From: Pontixanthobacter sp. CEM42
Lineage (GTDB): Bacteria; Pseudomonadota; Alphaproteobacteria; Sphingomonadales; Sphingomonadaceae
Length of the DNA stretch: 64,000 nucleotides
Direction: 5' to 3'
NCBI RefSeq assembly: GCF_017812015.1
Contig: NZ_JADQTN010000002.1
Span: 620,001 to 684,000, forward strand
Part shown: one piece after another, positions 52,587-61,281 of the stretch
Position numbering within the stretch: position 1 is the first letter of the stretch
How the letters are laid out: the number at the start of each line of letters is the position of its first letter
The notes under the pieces: model-generated
Told to the model about the DNA's origin: nothing
Seen by the model: the letters and a program-made list of their open reading frames with translations, nothing else
The model's database searches: none
Translations under genes and position numbers: made by a program

Positions 52587-53327
52587 ATGCGGGCTATTGT
52601 TTTAGCACTCGCCATGGCGGGTATGTTGGCCACTGGGCCATCTCATGCAGGATCGAAGAGCATCGATGCGGCTGTCGCCAGCTCCGCACGCAGCGATGAG
52701 AGCCGCGCGCTTGATGAAAGTCGACAACCTGCGGCAGTTCTGGAATTCTCCGGAATCGAGAGCGGTGATGTCGTGGCTGATTTTATGGCAGGCGGTGGTT
52801 ATTACACCGAGTTGATTGCCGACGTTGTTGGGAAGAACGGGCGGGTTTACGCCGTTAACCCGCAGGGCTTCCACGATGCTGAGGCATGGGCACCGATTTC
52901 CCGGAGGCATTCCAACATCCGGACGATGCCGGTTGACCCGCGGCAGATGATGATCGCGCCCGGCAGCGTGGATAGCGTCTTCACGCATCTGGTGTTCCAC
53001 GACCTCTATTGGGAATCGGAAAAGTTCAGATTTCCCCGGCTCGACCCCGAGATGATGCTCGCAAATTGGTTTGCAGGCGTGAAATCGGGCGGGTCGGTGA
53101 TTGTCGTCGACCATGTTGGGCCAGCTGGCGATCCACGCGAAGTGACGGCCAAGCTTCATAGGATCGATCCCGCGCGTGTTATTGCCGATATGACCAAGGC
53201 GGGCTTCGTGTTGGAGGCCCAGTCGGATATGCTGCGCCGCAGCACAGATGATCAATCATTGAATGTTTTTGACCCGTCAATTCGGGGCAAGACCGACCGA
53301 TTTGTGATGAAATTTCGCAGACCCTAA
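52587..53327 (+). CDS. Exported class I SAM-dependent methyltransferase-like protein
   Basis: The protein is 246 residues with a signal peptide (IVLALAMAGMLATGPSHAGS). The rest is a Rossmann methyltransferase fold: VVADFMAGGGYYTELIADVV (SAM motif), GKNGRVYAVNPQG, and SVDSVFTHLVFHDLYW. An exported methyltransferase is odd because SAM is not normally in the periplasm; several such proteins are annotated in Sphingomonadales, and the function is unknown. A clear plus-strand terminator lies 120 bases after its stop. Confidence 0.82.
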   Translation: MRAIVLALAMAGMLATGPSHAGSKSIDAAVASSARSDESRALDESRQPAAVLEFSGIESGDVVADFMAGGGYYTELIADVVGKNGRVYAVNPQGFHDAEAWAPISRRHSNIRTMPVDPRQMMIAPGSVDSVFTHLVFHDLYWESEKFRFPRLDPEMMLANWFAGVKSGGSVIVVDHVGPAGDPREVTAKLHRIDPARVIADMTKAGFVLEAQSDMLRRSTDDQSLNVFDPSIRGKTDRFVMKFRRP

Positions 53328-53446
53328 GCGTATTTGGCAAGATTGTTGCGCTTTGTGCAACAAACAATGATCTTTTCGCACTTGCACAATAAACGGTTGT
53401 GACGCATTTAGACGGTGCCTTTTAGGCATCCTCTCCCAAACTTTTT

Positions 53447-53477
53447 AGGCCCGGTCGGTAACGACTGGGCCTTTTTT
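53447..53477 (+). terminator. Rho-independent terminator
   Basis: Stem 53447-53457 with 53462-53472 (AGGCCCGGTCG/CGACTGGGCCT, one G-T pair, loop GTAA), then T6 at 53472-53477. It is 120 bases downstream of the methyltransferase stop, so it ends either that transcript or a short RNA starting in between. Confidence 0.88.
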
Positions 53478-53585
53478 CTTGTGCGCCCGCAAGGCCCTGA
53501 TTGGTCTTTCGCATTTGCATCCTGCGCGCCCTCTTCCTAGCTAGAGCCGAACGAAGTTGATTCTGACCTAAGGAACAGGTGCTTG

Positions 53586-55910
53586 ATGGCGAAAACCGAC
53601 GCGGCGACAGTAGAAAAGACGACTCGATTACAAGTCGCGGCGGCACGGCAGGAGGAAAGCGGTCAAGGTATTGCCCGTATGCCGCGGTCTGCTTTTCAGG
53701 CGCTTGGCATTACCGAAGGCGATGTCGTCGAAATCACCGGCAAGCGGAGCACCGTTGCGGTCGCCATGGCTGCTTACGATGAAGATCAATCACTGGCGGT
53801 GATCCGTCTGGATGGCCTCCAGCGGGGCAATGCCGAGGCTGCATCAGGCGAACATGTTCAGATCACCAAGGCTGAATCGCAACCCGCAACGCGCGTCGTG
53901 TTCGCGCCTGCGCAGCGTGAAATGCGGTTGCAGGGCCCGACACAAGCACTCAAACGGAACTTCTTCCGCAAACCAGTTGTTGCAGGCGACTTGGTTGCAA
54001 CGACTGGTCAACAGCCGGTCCAGAACATGCCTGCGGAAGTCCAGCGGATGTTCAACGCGCCGGCCTATGCTCTTACGCAGATTCGCCTGAGTGTGGTTTC
54101 GACTGTCCCGAAGGGCATCGTCCATATCGATGAGAATACCGAGGTCGAGCTACGCGCGGAATATGAGGAGCCACGTGATCCGCGTGCGGGTGTCAATTAC
54201 GATGACGTTGGCGGGATCGGTGATACGATCAAACAATTGCGCGAGATGGTGGAACTGCCGCTGCGCTATCCCGAATTGTTCACCCGCCTAGGCGTTGATC
54301 CGCCAAAAGGTGTGTTACTGCATGGCCCTCCGGGAACCGGCAAGACCCGGCTTGCCCAAGCGGTTGCCAATGAAAGCGATGCCGAATTCTTCACCATCAA
54401 CGGCCCGGAGATCATGGGATCTGGGTATGGTGAGAGTGAGAAGAAACTGCGCGAAGTGTTCGAGGAAGCAACGAGAGTTTCTCCATCGATCATTTTTATC
54501 GACGAAATCGACTCTATCGCACCCAAGCGTACGCAGGTGCAGGGTGAAGCGGAGAAGCGACTGGTAGCCCAATTGCTTACCTTGATGGACGGGCTCGAGG
54601 CACGTTCCAACCTTGTGGTGATCGCGGCAACAAATCGTCCCGATGCGATGGATGAGGCTTTACGCCGTCCGGGCCGGTTCGATCGTGAAATCGTGATCGA
54701 CGTGCCGGATGAGAAGGGCCGCCGCGAAATCCTCTCTATCCATACCCGCGGAATGCCGGTTGGTGACAAAGTCGATTTGACCGAATTGGCCAAGACGACG
54801 CATGGTTTTGTGGGCGCTGATATTGCTGCTCTTGCCCGAGAGGCTGCGATCGAAGCCGTTCGCCGGATCATGCCGCAGCTCAATCTCGACGAACGCACGG
54901 TCCCGCAAGAAGTTCTCGACGATCTATGCGTCACTCGCGAAGATTTCCTCGCTGCACTCAAGCGTGTGCAACCATCCGCGATGCGCGAAGTGATGGTGCA
55001 GATGCCGGATGTCGGCTGGGATGCCATTGGCGGTGTCGATGATGCCATCGAGAAGCTGCAGGAGGGTATTGAGCTTCCACTCAAGAATCCCGAAGCATTT
55101 GAGCGTTTGGGCATTCGTGCGGCTAAAGGCTTCTTGCTCTACGGCCCTCCCGGTACCGGCAAAACCTTGCTGGCCAAAGCTGTCGCCAAAGAAGCGGAAG
55201 CCAATTTCATCTCGATCAAGAGCAGCGATCTCTTGAGCAAATGGTACGGCGAAAGCGAGCAACAGATCGCCCGCTTGTTTGCCCGTGCGCGCTCGGTCGC
55301 GCCGTGCGTAGTATTCATCGATGAGATCGACAGTCTCGTCCCGGCGCGCGGAAGCGGTCAAGGTGAGCCGCAGGTTACCGGCCGCGTGGTCAATACTATT
55401 CTTGCCGAAATGGATGGTCTGGAGGATCTACAATCTGTGATCGTGATCGGGGCAACCAATCGCCCCACGCTCGTCGACCCTGCCATCCTGAGACCTGGCC
55501 GGTTTGATGAACTCATTTATGTCGGCACACCCGACGTTGCGGGTCGCGAACATATTCTTAAAATCCACACGGCCAATATGCCGCTGTCGGGAGACGTTGA
55601 TCTGCCGAAAATCGCGCAAGAACACACCGGGCGCTTTACCGGCGCTGATCTGGAAGATGTAGTACGCCGTGCGGGCCTAAACGCGCTGCGCCGTGCAGGC
55701 GGCGATGTCAAAGAAGTCACACAAAGCGACTTTATGGAAGCCATCAAAGACTCGCGCGCAACGGTCACTTCGAAGATGGAAGCCGAGTATAAAAAGATGC
55801 GCGGCGAATTGAAGAAGCGCGCCGCGGCAGTCAAACCGTCAATCGGCTTCCTCACCGATGGAATGGTCGAACCCGTGCGCGACAAGAAGCACGGCGCTGA
55901 CGAGGAATAA
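53586..55910 (+). CDS. CDC48/p97-type AAA ATPase
   Basis: The protein is 774 residues from ATG 53586 behind AAGGAA. An N-terminal double-psi barrel (SAFQALGITEGDVVEITGK, MNAPAYALTQIRLSV-like region) is followed by two AAA domains: D1 with Walker A GPPGTGKTRLAQAV and Walker B IIFIDEIDSIAPKR, and D2 with GPPGTGKTLLAKAV and VVFIDEIDSLVPARG, each with NRP sensor regions (ATNRPDAMD, ATNRPTLVD). This is the archaeal/eukaryotic unfoldase plan; it is patchily distributed in bacteria but known in Alphaproteobacteria. It probably unfolds proteins for degradation or remodelling. No ubiquitin-like partner is seen. Confidence 0.93.
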   Translation: MAKTDAATVEKTTRLQVAAARQEESGQGIARMPRSAFQALGITEGDVVEITGKRSTVAVAMAAYDEDQSLAVIRLDGLQRGNAEAASGEHVQITKAESQPATRVVFAPAQREMRLQGPTQALKRNFFRKPVVAGDLVATTGQQPVQNMPAEVQRMFNAPAYALTQIRLSVVSTVPKGIVHIDENTEVELRAEYEEPRDPRAGVNYDDVGGIGDTIKQLREMVELPLRYPELFTRLGVDPPKGVLLHGPPGTGKTRLAQAVANESDAEFFTINGPEIMGSGYGESEKKLREVFEEATRVSPSIIFIDEIDSIAPKRTQVQGEAEKRLVAQLLTLMDGLEARSNLVVIAATNRPDAMDEALRRPGRFDREIVIDVPDEKGRREILSIHTRGMPVGDKVDLTELAKTTHGFVGADIAALAREAAIEAVRRIMPQLNLDERTVPQEVLDDLCVTREDFLAALKRVQPSAMREVMVQMPDVGWDAIGGVDDAIEKLQEGIELPLKNPEAFERLGIRAAKGFLLYGPPGTGKTLLAKAVAKEAEANFISIKSSDLLSKWYGESEQQIARLFARARSVAPCVVFIDEIDSLVPARGSGQGEPQVTGRVVNTILAEMDGLEDLQSVIVIGATNRPTLVDPAILRPGRFDELIYVGTPDVAGREHILKIHTANMPLSGDVDLPKIAQEHTGRFTGADLEDVVRRAGLNALRRAGGDVKEVTQSDFMEAIKDSRATVTSKMEAEYKKMRGELKKRAAAVKPSIGFLTDGMVEPVRDKKHGADEE

Positions 55911-56990
55911 TTATTTGCCCTTCACGCGCTCGTTCGCCGCTTCGACTTCGAGTCGGTGGCGGATGAGCGCGTCTGGCATTTCCTCACGCAGCCACTCGAG
56001 CATGTGCTCGCGGACATGGCAGCGCAATTGCCACAGATCACCAATGGTTCTGGCGCTGACCGCAAGGCGTAGCTCAATGCTCTCCGGATAGGCTTCGGTC
56101 ATCAAGCACTGGACAGTGCGGCCATCCCAAAGCGGGTTCTCTTCAACGAAGCGGACCAATTCCGCGCGGATTGGCTGGACTTTGGTTGCGGGATCGAGGT
56201 GAAGCAGAATGGGTCCGGTCAGTTTCTCGCTCTTGCGCGACCAATTTTCGAAGCTCTCATCGAGAATGGATGTGGTCGGGACGATAACCGCTCTTTCATC
56301 CCATGTTCGTATAGTGATGAAGCTCATGCGGATCTCCTCCACCCGGCCCGTATGTCCATCAATCACGACCAAATCACCCAATCGCAACGGTTCAGTAAAG
56401 GCGATCTGCAATCCGCCAATAAGCGATTTCAGCGCAGGTTGCGCTGCGGCACCAACCGCCAGTGCCGCCAAACCAGCGGAAGCCAGCAAGGTGGTTCCGA
56501 TCGACTTTACCGCCGGGATGCTGAACAACATCAGGCCTACCGTGACAAAGATGATCACAAACGTGGCCGTGCGCGAAAAAATCGCGATACGCGTACGGCG
56601 ACTGCGGACAGCGACGGGGTCTTCCGATGCCTCAAGCTTGATTTCCATCGCCGCAGTGAAGGCTTTGACAATCGTGTAAGCGATCCAACCCAGCAAAGCC
56701 GGGCGAACGAAGCGCGCGATAGGCTCCCAAACCAAAGCGAGCGTGTCGTTGCCCTGGGCCACGATCGTGACGCCGATGGCGATCAGCGACCATTTGATCG
56801 GCCGCCTGATACCTTCGATAATGAGATCATCAGTCGTTGTTTCCGACTGCCGCGTCACGCGCTGCAATATTGCGAACACGATTCGATAGATCGCATAGGC
56901 GATTACGACGGCTGCAGCCAACGCGATGGCGGCGCTGGCCGCATCGCTCCAAATGATGTCCCAGTTTGCCGGGTTATACTGTTCTAACAT
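55911..56990 (-). CDS. Small-conductance mechanosensitive channel, MscS family
   Basis: The protein is about 359 residues from ATG 56990. There are four to five transmembrane segments; the pore helix region TTLLASAGLAALAVGAAAQPALKSLIGG has the Ala/Gly packing of TM3. The beta domain begins at GDLVVIDGHTGRVEEI. It releases solutes upon membrane tension. The stop is immediately adjacent to the cdc48-type gene, convergent with no gap. Confidence 0.88.
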   Translation of the reverse strand: MLEQYNPANWDIIWSDAASAAIALAAAVVIAYAIYRIVFAILQRVTRQSETTTDDLIIEGIRRPIKWSLIAIGVTIVAQGNDTLALVWEPIARFVRPALLGWIAYTIVKAFTAAMEIKLEASEDPVAVRSRRTRIAIFSRTATFVIIFVTVGLMLFSIPAVKSIGTTLLASAGLAALAVGAAAQPALKSLIGGLQIAFTEPLRLGDLVVIDGHTGRVEEIRMSFITIRTWDERAVIVPTTSILDESFENWSRKSEKLTGPILLHLDPATKVQPIRAELVRFVEENPLWDGRTVQCLMTEAYPESIELRLAVSARTIGDLWQLRCHVREHMLEWLREEMPDALIRHRLEVEAANERVKGK

Positions 56991-57352
56991 AGCCGCCACC
57001 TATGGATGCGCCGAAGCACTTACAACCCCGTGCGTCGCTGGCGGGACTGGCCAGGGTGACAGATGGTTGACAAAGGCGACACGGTGTCAACCGCGTAAAA
57101 GTCGCCCTAAATATCTCTAAAATCGAGAAAAACCTGCTTCTCGGCCGCAAGGCGACACGAGTGCTCCGCCCCCGGGGCGCACTCCCGGCGTTTGCTCCGC
57201 CCAGAACGGATTGCGGATGGACGGCAGCGCTGCAAGAGTTTGGCAGGTGGACCATGCGGCTACGATGCAGCTTGCAGCGCCTGTAGGACAGCAGAAAATA
57301 TGGCGTCCGCTTGCGACCCAATTGCAGCCGTTGTGAAAGCTCTAGTCTGCAT
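56991..57352. other. Gene-free gap with an 8-bp inverted repeat
   Basis: This 362-base gap lies between the mscS-like start and the glutaredoxin-MauE stop. I find no supported gene; the long minus-strand frame over part of it has an unusual start and no family resemblance. One strong feature is GGTTGACA-N12-TGTCAACC at 57068-57095, a perfect 8-bp inverted repeat, 78 bases upstream of the mscS-like start, which could be an operator. AAGGCGACAC occurs in that spacer and again at 57150-57159. Confidence 0.5.
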
Positions 57353-58099
57353 TCAGCCTAATGCAGGCTTTATGAGCATCCAAATAGCCATACCGATCAT
57401 AAACAAGTTCTCGGTCAAAGAGACAAAGCCTAGTGGAACATTGCTATCGCCGCCGACGCAGGCGCATTTCAGTTCTCGCTTGTCGATATAGGCCGCTTTG
57501 AAGACGCTTATGGCACCAATGCTACCAATGGTCAGCGCAACCGGGATGGAAATCCAATTGAGAATATGCGCAGTCATCAGCACTCCGGCGAGACCTTCGG
57601 CAAAGGGATAGATATAGCCATAGGGCACCCACCGTTTGGCGAGCAGATCATAATTCAGGAACATCGTTGAGAAGTTCTCGACATCGCGCAGCTTCAAGTA
57701 AGCAAGGCCGCACATTGAGAAACTGACAAACCACTCCGCAGAAAGGATCGATAGCGGCCTACCAGTCGCTACCCACGCAGCGCCGAGAGCCATAAGTGCC
57801 ATCATCGCAAACAGGGCGACAACTGGCTGATAAGTAGTTCCGCTCTTTTCGACTGGCTTGCCAAAATGCGCCGTCAGATCGGTGTAGCCGCCGATGCGTT
57901 CGCCATCGATCCATGCTTGCGGGGTCGTTTCGACACCATGCTCCATCTTGAAGGCATCCGTTTCCTCGCGGGTCGTGAGGTGATGATCCTCGACATCAAA
58001 ACCTTGACGTTCAAGTAGCCACTTGGATTTTACGCCATAAGGGCACACGTGATCTTCCATGACCATGCGATAGAGTTTGGCGTTTTTTAGTTGCTTCAC
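57353..58099 (-). CDS. Glutaredoxin-MauE fusion membrane protein
   Basis: The protein is 248 residues. Residues 8-85 form a glutaredoxin-like domain with CPYGVK as a monothiol motif and TTPQAWIDGERIGGYTDL. Residues 90-245 form a MauE/DoxX-like membrane domain with four helices (VVALFAMMALMALGAAWVA; LSAEWFVSFSMCGLAYL) and a CACVGGDSNVPL cysteine pair in a loop. It is 11 bases downstream of csoR, so it probably belongs to the copper-responsive unit; MauE-type proteins act in thiol-disulfide handling. The role in copper handling is inferred. Confidence 0.82.
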   Translation of the reverse strand: MKQLKNAKLYRMVMEDHVCPYGVKSKWLLERQGFDVEDHHLTTREETDAFKMEHGVETTPQAWIDGERIGGYTDLTAHFGKPVEKSGTTYQPVVALFAMMALMALGAAWVATGRPLSILSAEWFVSFSMCGLAYLKLRDVENFSTMFLNYDLLAKRWVPYGYIYPFAEGLAGVLMTAHILNWISIPVALTIGSIGAISVFKAAYIDKRELKCACVGGDSNVPLGFVSLTENLFMIGMAIWMLIKPALG

Positions 58100-58110
58100 G
58101 TTAACGGCTC

Positions 58111-58383
58111 CTACTTCCGCGTCCGTTCGAGCAGATCGACAAGTTCCTGAAATTTCTCTCGCTGCTCACCTTCGTCGCCACTCGCGATTGCTTCGGCCAC
58201 ACAACAGGCCGCGTGATCCTTGAGAACCTGAGTTTCGACTTTTGCCAGAGCGGATTTGACCGCCTGTATCTGGTGCAGGATGTCGATGCAGTAGCGGTCG
58301 TCTTCGACCATCTGCGCGACGCCCCGGACTTGGCCAGCAATTCGGTTCAGCCGATTGACCTTTGCATTGTTTTTGTCGCTCAT
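58111..58383 (-). CDS. csoR: CsoR/RcnR-family copper-sensing repressor
   Basis: The protein is 90 residues from ATG 58383, the standard size. Copper ligands follow the C-H-C pattern: Cys in DRYCIDILHQ, His and Cys in DHAACCVAEA. It is all-helical and represses copper resistance genes until Cu(I) binds. It diverges from copA, and a clear CsoR operator lies in the gap (58402-58418). An upstream ATG would extend into the operator and was rejected. Confidence 0.9.
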   Translation of the reverse strand: MSDKNNAKVNRLNRIAGQVRGVAQMVEDDRYCIDILHQIQAVKSALAKVETQVLKDHAACCVAEAIASGDEGEQREKFQELVDLLERTRK

Positions 58384-58401
58384 AAGTTCGATCCCATTGA
58401 A

Positions 58402-58418
58402 ATACCCTAGGGGGGTAT
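58402..58418. promoter_or_regulatory. CsoR-type operator between csoR and copA
   Basis: The sequence ATACCCTAGGGGGGTAT is a near-palindrome with the TACCC...GGGTA pattern of CsoR-family sites. It overlaps a likely promoter region (TATATATAGG follows) and sits between the divergent csoR and copA starts, so it probably controls both. Confidence 0.8.
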
Positions 58419-58460
58419 ATATAGGAACCTGTAGCGGATCAACAATAGCGATGAGCATTC

Positions 58461-60155
58461 ATGCCCGAACTTACACGAAGACGCTTGATTACCAGCACCG
58501 CAGCACTTGCTGCTGCGACGTCACTTCCAATGCCGGGTTGGGCTAAGGGGCGCTCTCTAACGCACGCTAGGAGAGGCTTCGGAGAGTTTTCCGGTGAGGA
58601 CATCGAACTCGCCATCGGCGATCACCATTTTTCAACAGGTGGGCGCTCTGGGCACGCATTTGCGGTCAACGGCACTGTCCCCGGTCCTCTCATTCGCTTG
58701 CGCGAAGGGCAGGATGTCCGGCTGCACGTCACCAATAATCTGGATGAGGATAGTTCGATCCATTGGCATGGTTTGCTGTTACCTTTCCAGTTCGATGGCG
58801 TTCCCGGTGTCAGCTTTCCCGGCATCAAGCCGGGTCAGCGTTTTACCTATGAATTTCCGATCCGGCAGAACGGCACCTATTGGTGGCATTCGCATTCCGG
58901 CTTGCAAGAACAGGCTGGGCATTATGGCCCGATCATAATTGAGAGCGCCGAACCCGACCCGCGCTATGACCGCGACTATGTCGTGCTGCTATCCGAGTTC
59001 ACGCCGATGCATCCGCATGAAATCATGCGGAAGCTGAAAGTCGGCGAGCACTATTTCCAACGTCAGATGCAGACCGCCAGTGAGGGTGAGATGTCCGGCG
59101 CAGAACGGCGTATGTGGGGCCAGATGCGAATGAACCCACGTGACATCTCCGATGTGACGGGCAGCACCTACACATTTCTGATCAACGGACACGGACCCGC
59201 TGACAATCTGGAATTGGAGTTCAAACCCGGCGAGCGGGTTCGTCTGCGCATCATCAACGGCAGCGCAATGACGTTCTTCAACCTGCGCATTCCCGGCGTG
59301 TCGATGACGGTCATTCAGGCTGATGGGCAATATGTCGATGAAGTGGCGGTCGATGAATTCCAGATTGGGGTGGCTGAAACTTACGACGTGATCGTTGCCC
59401 CGCCCGCCGGAAGCCATGCGATTGTAGCGGAAGCGATGGATCGAAGCGGCATGGGTGTTGCCAGTCTGACTTCGCATAAAGGCCATATTGCAACCCCTCC
59501 GCCGCTACGCGAAATTCCGACCCTCACCATGACAGATATGGGAATGATGGATCATGCAGCTATGGGGCACGACATGGGCGGCATGGATCATGACATGCGC
59601 GACACTTCACTGCTGCCCGATGATGTCAAAGCCGGACCGGGCGTCGATATGGTTGCGCCGATGCCAATGGACCGGATGAACTTCCCCGGTCTTGGCCTCG
59701 ACAAAGTTCCACACCGCGTGCTGCGCTATACCGATCTCAAGGCCAAGCGCATGAACCCGCACCGCGAGGTCGAGCGAGAGATGGAGATACATCTCACCGG
59801 AAACATGGAACGCTACATGTGGTCCTTTGACGGCAAGAAGTTCACTTCCGTCACCGATGACCCGATCCGGTTCGGCTATGATGAGCGCGTTCGGGTAAAG
59901 CTGGTCAATCAGACCATGATGGCGCACCCGATCCATTTGCACGGCCATTTCTTTGAAATGGTGAACGGTGCAGACCATATGCATCAACCACTCAAACATA
60001 CCATGGTGGTGCAGCCGGGCGGCACAGCAACATTCGACTTGACTGCCAATGAGCCGGGTGATTGGGCGTTTCACTGCCACCTGCTCTACCATATGCACGC
60101 AGGCATGATGCAGGTGGTTACCGTTCGGCCATTTCCTAAAGGTGATGGCGAATGA
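58461..60155 (+). CDS. copA: Multicopper oxidase, copper resistance protein A
   Basis: The protein is 564 residues. A Tat signal starts it (ELTRRRLITSTAALAAATSL, then a cleavage site near GWAKG). Three cupredoxin-like domains carry the copper ligands: HWHGL, WWHSHSG, and the C-terminal HPIHLHGHFFE plus HCHLLYHMHAGMM. A Met/His-rich segment (DMGMMDHAAMGHDM, GGMDHDMRDT) probably binds excess copper. It oxidises periplasmic Cu(I). copB follows with a 4-base overlap. Confidence 0.95.
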   Translation: MPELTRRRLITSTAALAAATSLPMPGWAKGRSLTHARRGFGEFSGEDIELAIGDHHFSTGGRSGHAFAVNGTVPGPLIRLREGQDVRLHVTNNLDEDSSIHWHGLLLPFQFDGVPGVSFPGIKPGQRFTYEFPIRQNGTYWWHSHSGLQEQAGHYGPIIIESAEPDPRYDRDYVVLLSEFTPMHPHEIMRKLKVGEHYFQRQMQTASEGEMSGAERRMWGQMRMNPRDISDVTGSTYTFLINGHGPADNLELEFKPGERVRLRIINGSAMTFFNLRIPGVSMTVIQADGQYVDEVAVDEFQIGVAETYDVIVAPPAGSHAIVAEAMDRSGMGVASLTSHKGHIATPPPLREIPTLTMTDMGMMDHAAMGHDMGGMDHDMRDTSLLPDDVKAGPGVDMVAPMPMDRMNFPGLGLDKVPHRVLRYTDLKAKRMNPHREVEREMEIHLTGNMERYMWSFDGKKFTSVTDDPIRFGYDERVRVKLVNQTMMAHPIHLHGHFFEMVNGADHMHQPLKHTMVVQPGGTATFDLTANEPGDWAFHCHLLYHMHAGMMQVVTVRPFPKGDGE

Positions 60156-61195
60156 TCCGGATTTGCATTCTCGCAGCAGTTGCGCTGGCGTCCGCGCCGC
60201 TTGCCGCGCAGGATCATAGTGCGCACGGCAAACAAACCGCGCCAGAGGTGGATCATTGCGCGATGGGTCATATGCCAGCCGATCAATGCCCTCCGCAAAA
60301 CGATGAGAAACCTCTTGAGGGAGCAGATCACGCCTCGATGGCGCATTCTACTTCCGACGCAGCAGACACGCCTCCAATGGACCATTCGGCCATGGGGCAC
60401 GGTGGGCACTCTGCACCTGATGATAAATCGGCCAAAGGCGCAGCACCCGAAACTGCGGTCCCGGCGAGGGCGCTAGAAGGTCCGCGCCACGCAGCAGATA
60501 GCATTTGGGGCGCAGAAGCTATGGCCCCTTCGCGCAAGCAACTGGCCCGCGAAAACGGCGATATGAAAACCGGAATGATACTCCTTGAGCGGCTGGAGGC
60601 GCGTTTCGCTGCTGATGGCGGTGAAGATGGATATGTCTGGGATGCGCAAGGCTGGTATGGCGGCGACATTAACCGTTTCGTTGTAAAAACAGAAGGTGAA
60701 GGCGAGTTTGGCGGCACGGTCGAGGACGCCGAGATACAGGCTATCTACAGCCGTGCCATCGGGCCTTTCTTCGATTTGCAGGCAGGTGTCCGCTTTGATC
60801 CTGAACCTAATACACGCACGCATTTGGTGGTCGGAGTGCAAGGTCTCGCACCTTATATGTTTCATGTTGATAGCGCACTGTTCCTATCCGACAGGGGCGA
60901 CCTGACGGCCCGCATTGAGGGCGAATACGATCAGAAGATAACGCAGCAGCTAATTCTGCAACCGCGCATTGAGATTGAATTGGCTGCGCAAGACATCCCG
61001 GAGCGCGACATTGGCGCGGGTATTACCAAAATCAAGCCGGGTCTTCGACTGCGATACGAGCTTCAGCCAGAGTTCGCGCCTTATATCGGCGTCGAATACG
61101 AAGCCAAGGTGGGCCAGACAGCAAACTTGGCGCGATTAGCTGGTGAGGACCCGGATGGTTTCAAGTTGATTGTCGGTCTTCGAGCGTGGTTTTAG
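60152..61195 (+). CDS. copB: Copper resistance protein B
   Basis: The protein is 347 residues with a signal peptide (ILAAVALASAPLAAQ). The N-terminal part holds repeated His/Met motifs (DHSAHGK, DHCAMGHMPADQC, DHASMAHS, DHSAMGHGGHS), probably copper-binding. From about residue 125 it is a beta-barrel domain of the CopB family (LLERLEARFAADGGEDGYVWDAQG; the C terminus FKLIVGLRAWF ends in an aromatic). It is an outer membrane protein acting with CopA. The overlap with copA (ATGA) is translational coupling. Confidence 0.93.
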   Translation: MIRICILAAVALASAPLAAQDHSAHGKQTAPEVDHCAMGHMPADQCPPQNDEKPLEGADHASMAHSTSDAADTPPMDHSAMGHGGHSAPDDKSAKGAAPETAVPARALEGPRHAADSIWGAEAMAPSRKQLARENGDMKTGMILLERLEARFAADGGEDGYVWDAQGWYGGDINRFVVKTEGEGEFGGTVEDAEIQAIYSRAIGPFFDLQAGVRFDPEPNTRTHLVVGVQGLAPYMFHVDSALFLSDRGDLTARIEGEYDQKITQQLILQPRIEIELAAQDIPERDIGAGITKIKPGLRLRYELQPEFAPYIGVEYEAKVGQTANLARLAGEDPDGFKLIVGLRAWF

Positions 61196-61281
61196 ACTGC
61201 GAGCGAAGTCGGCTTTCCACCCCAATCGCGGACGTTGGTAACAGATAGCAAAATGCACTACCAAAGGTACTGGAGAAGATT

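Noticed and set aside
56974-57321. 115-codon minus-strand frame in the mscS upstream gap
   Set aside because: TTG start, no ribosome-binding site, overlaps the mscS-like start and has no recognisable pattern.
58461-61195. Copper genes as a recently acquired resistance island
   Set aside because: Codon use and base content look like the surroundings, and no integrase or repeats flank them.
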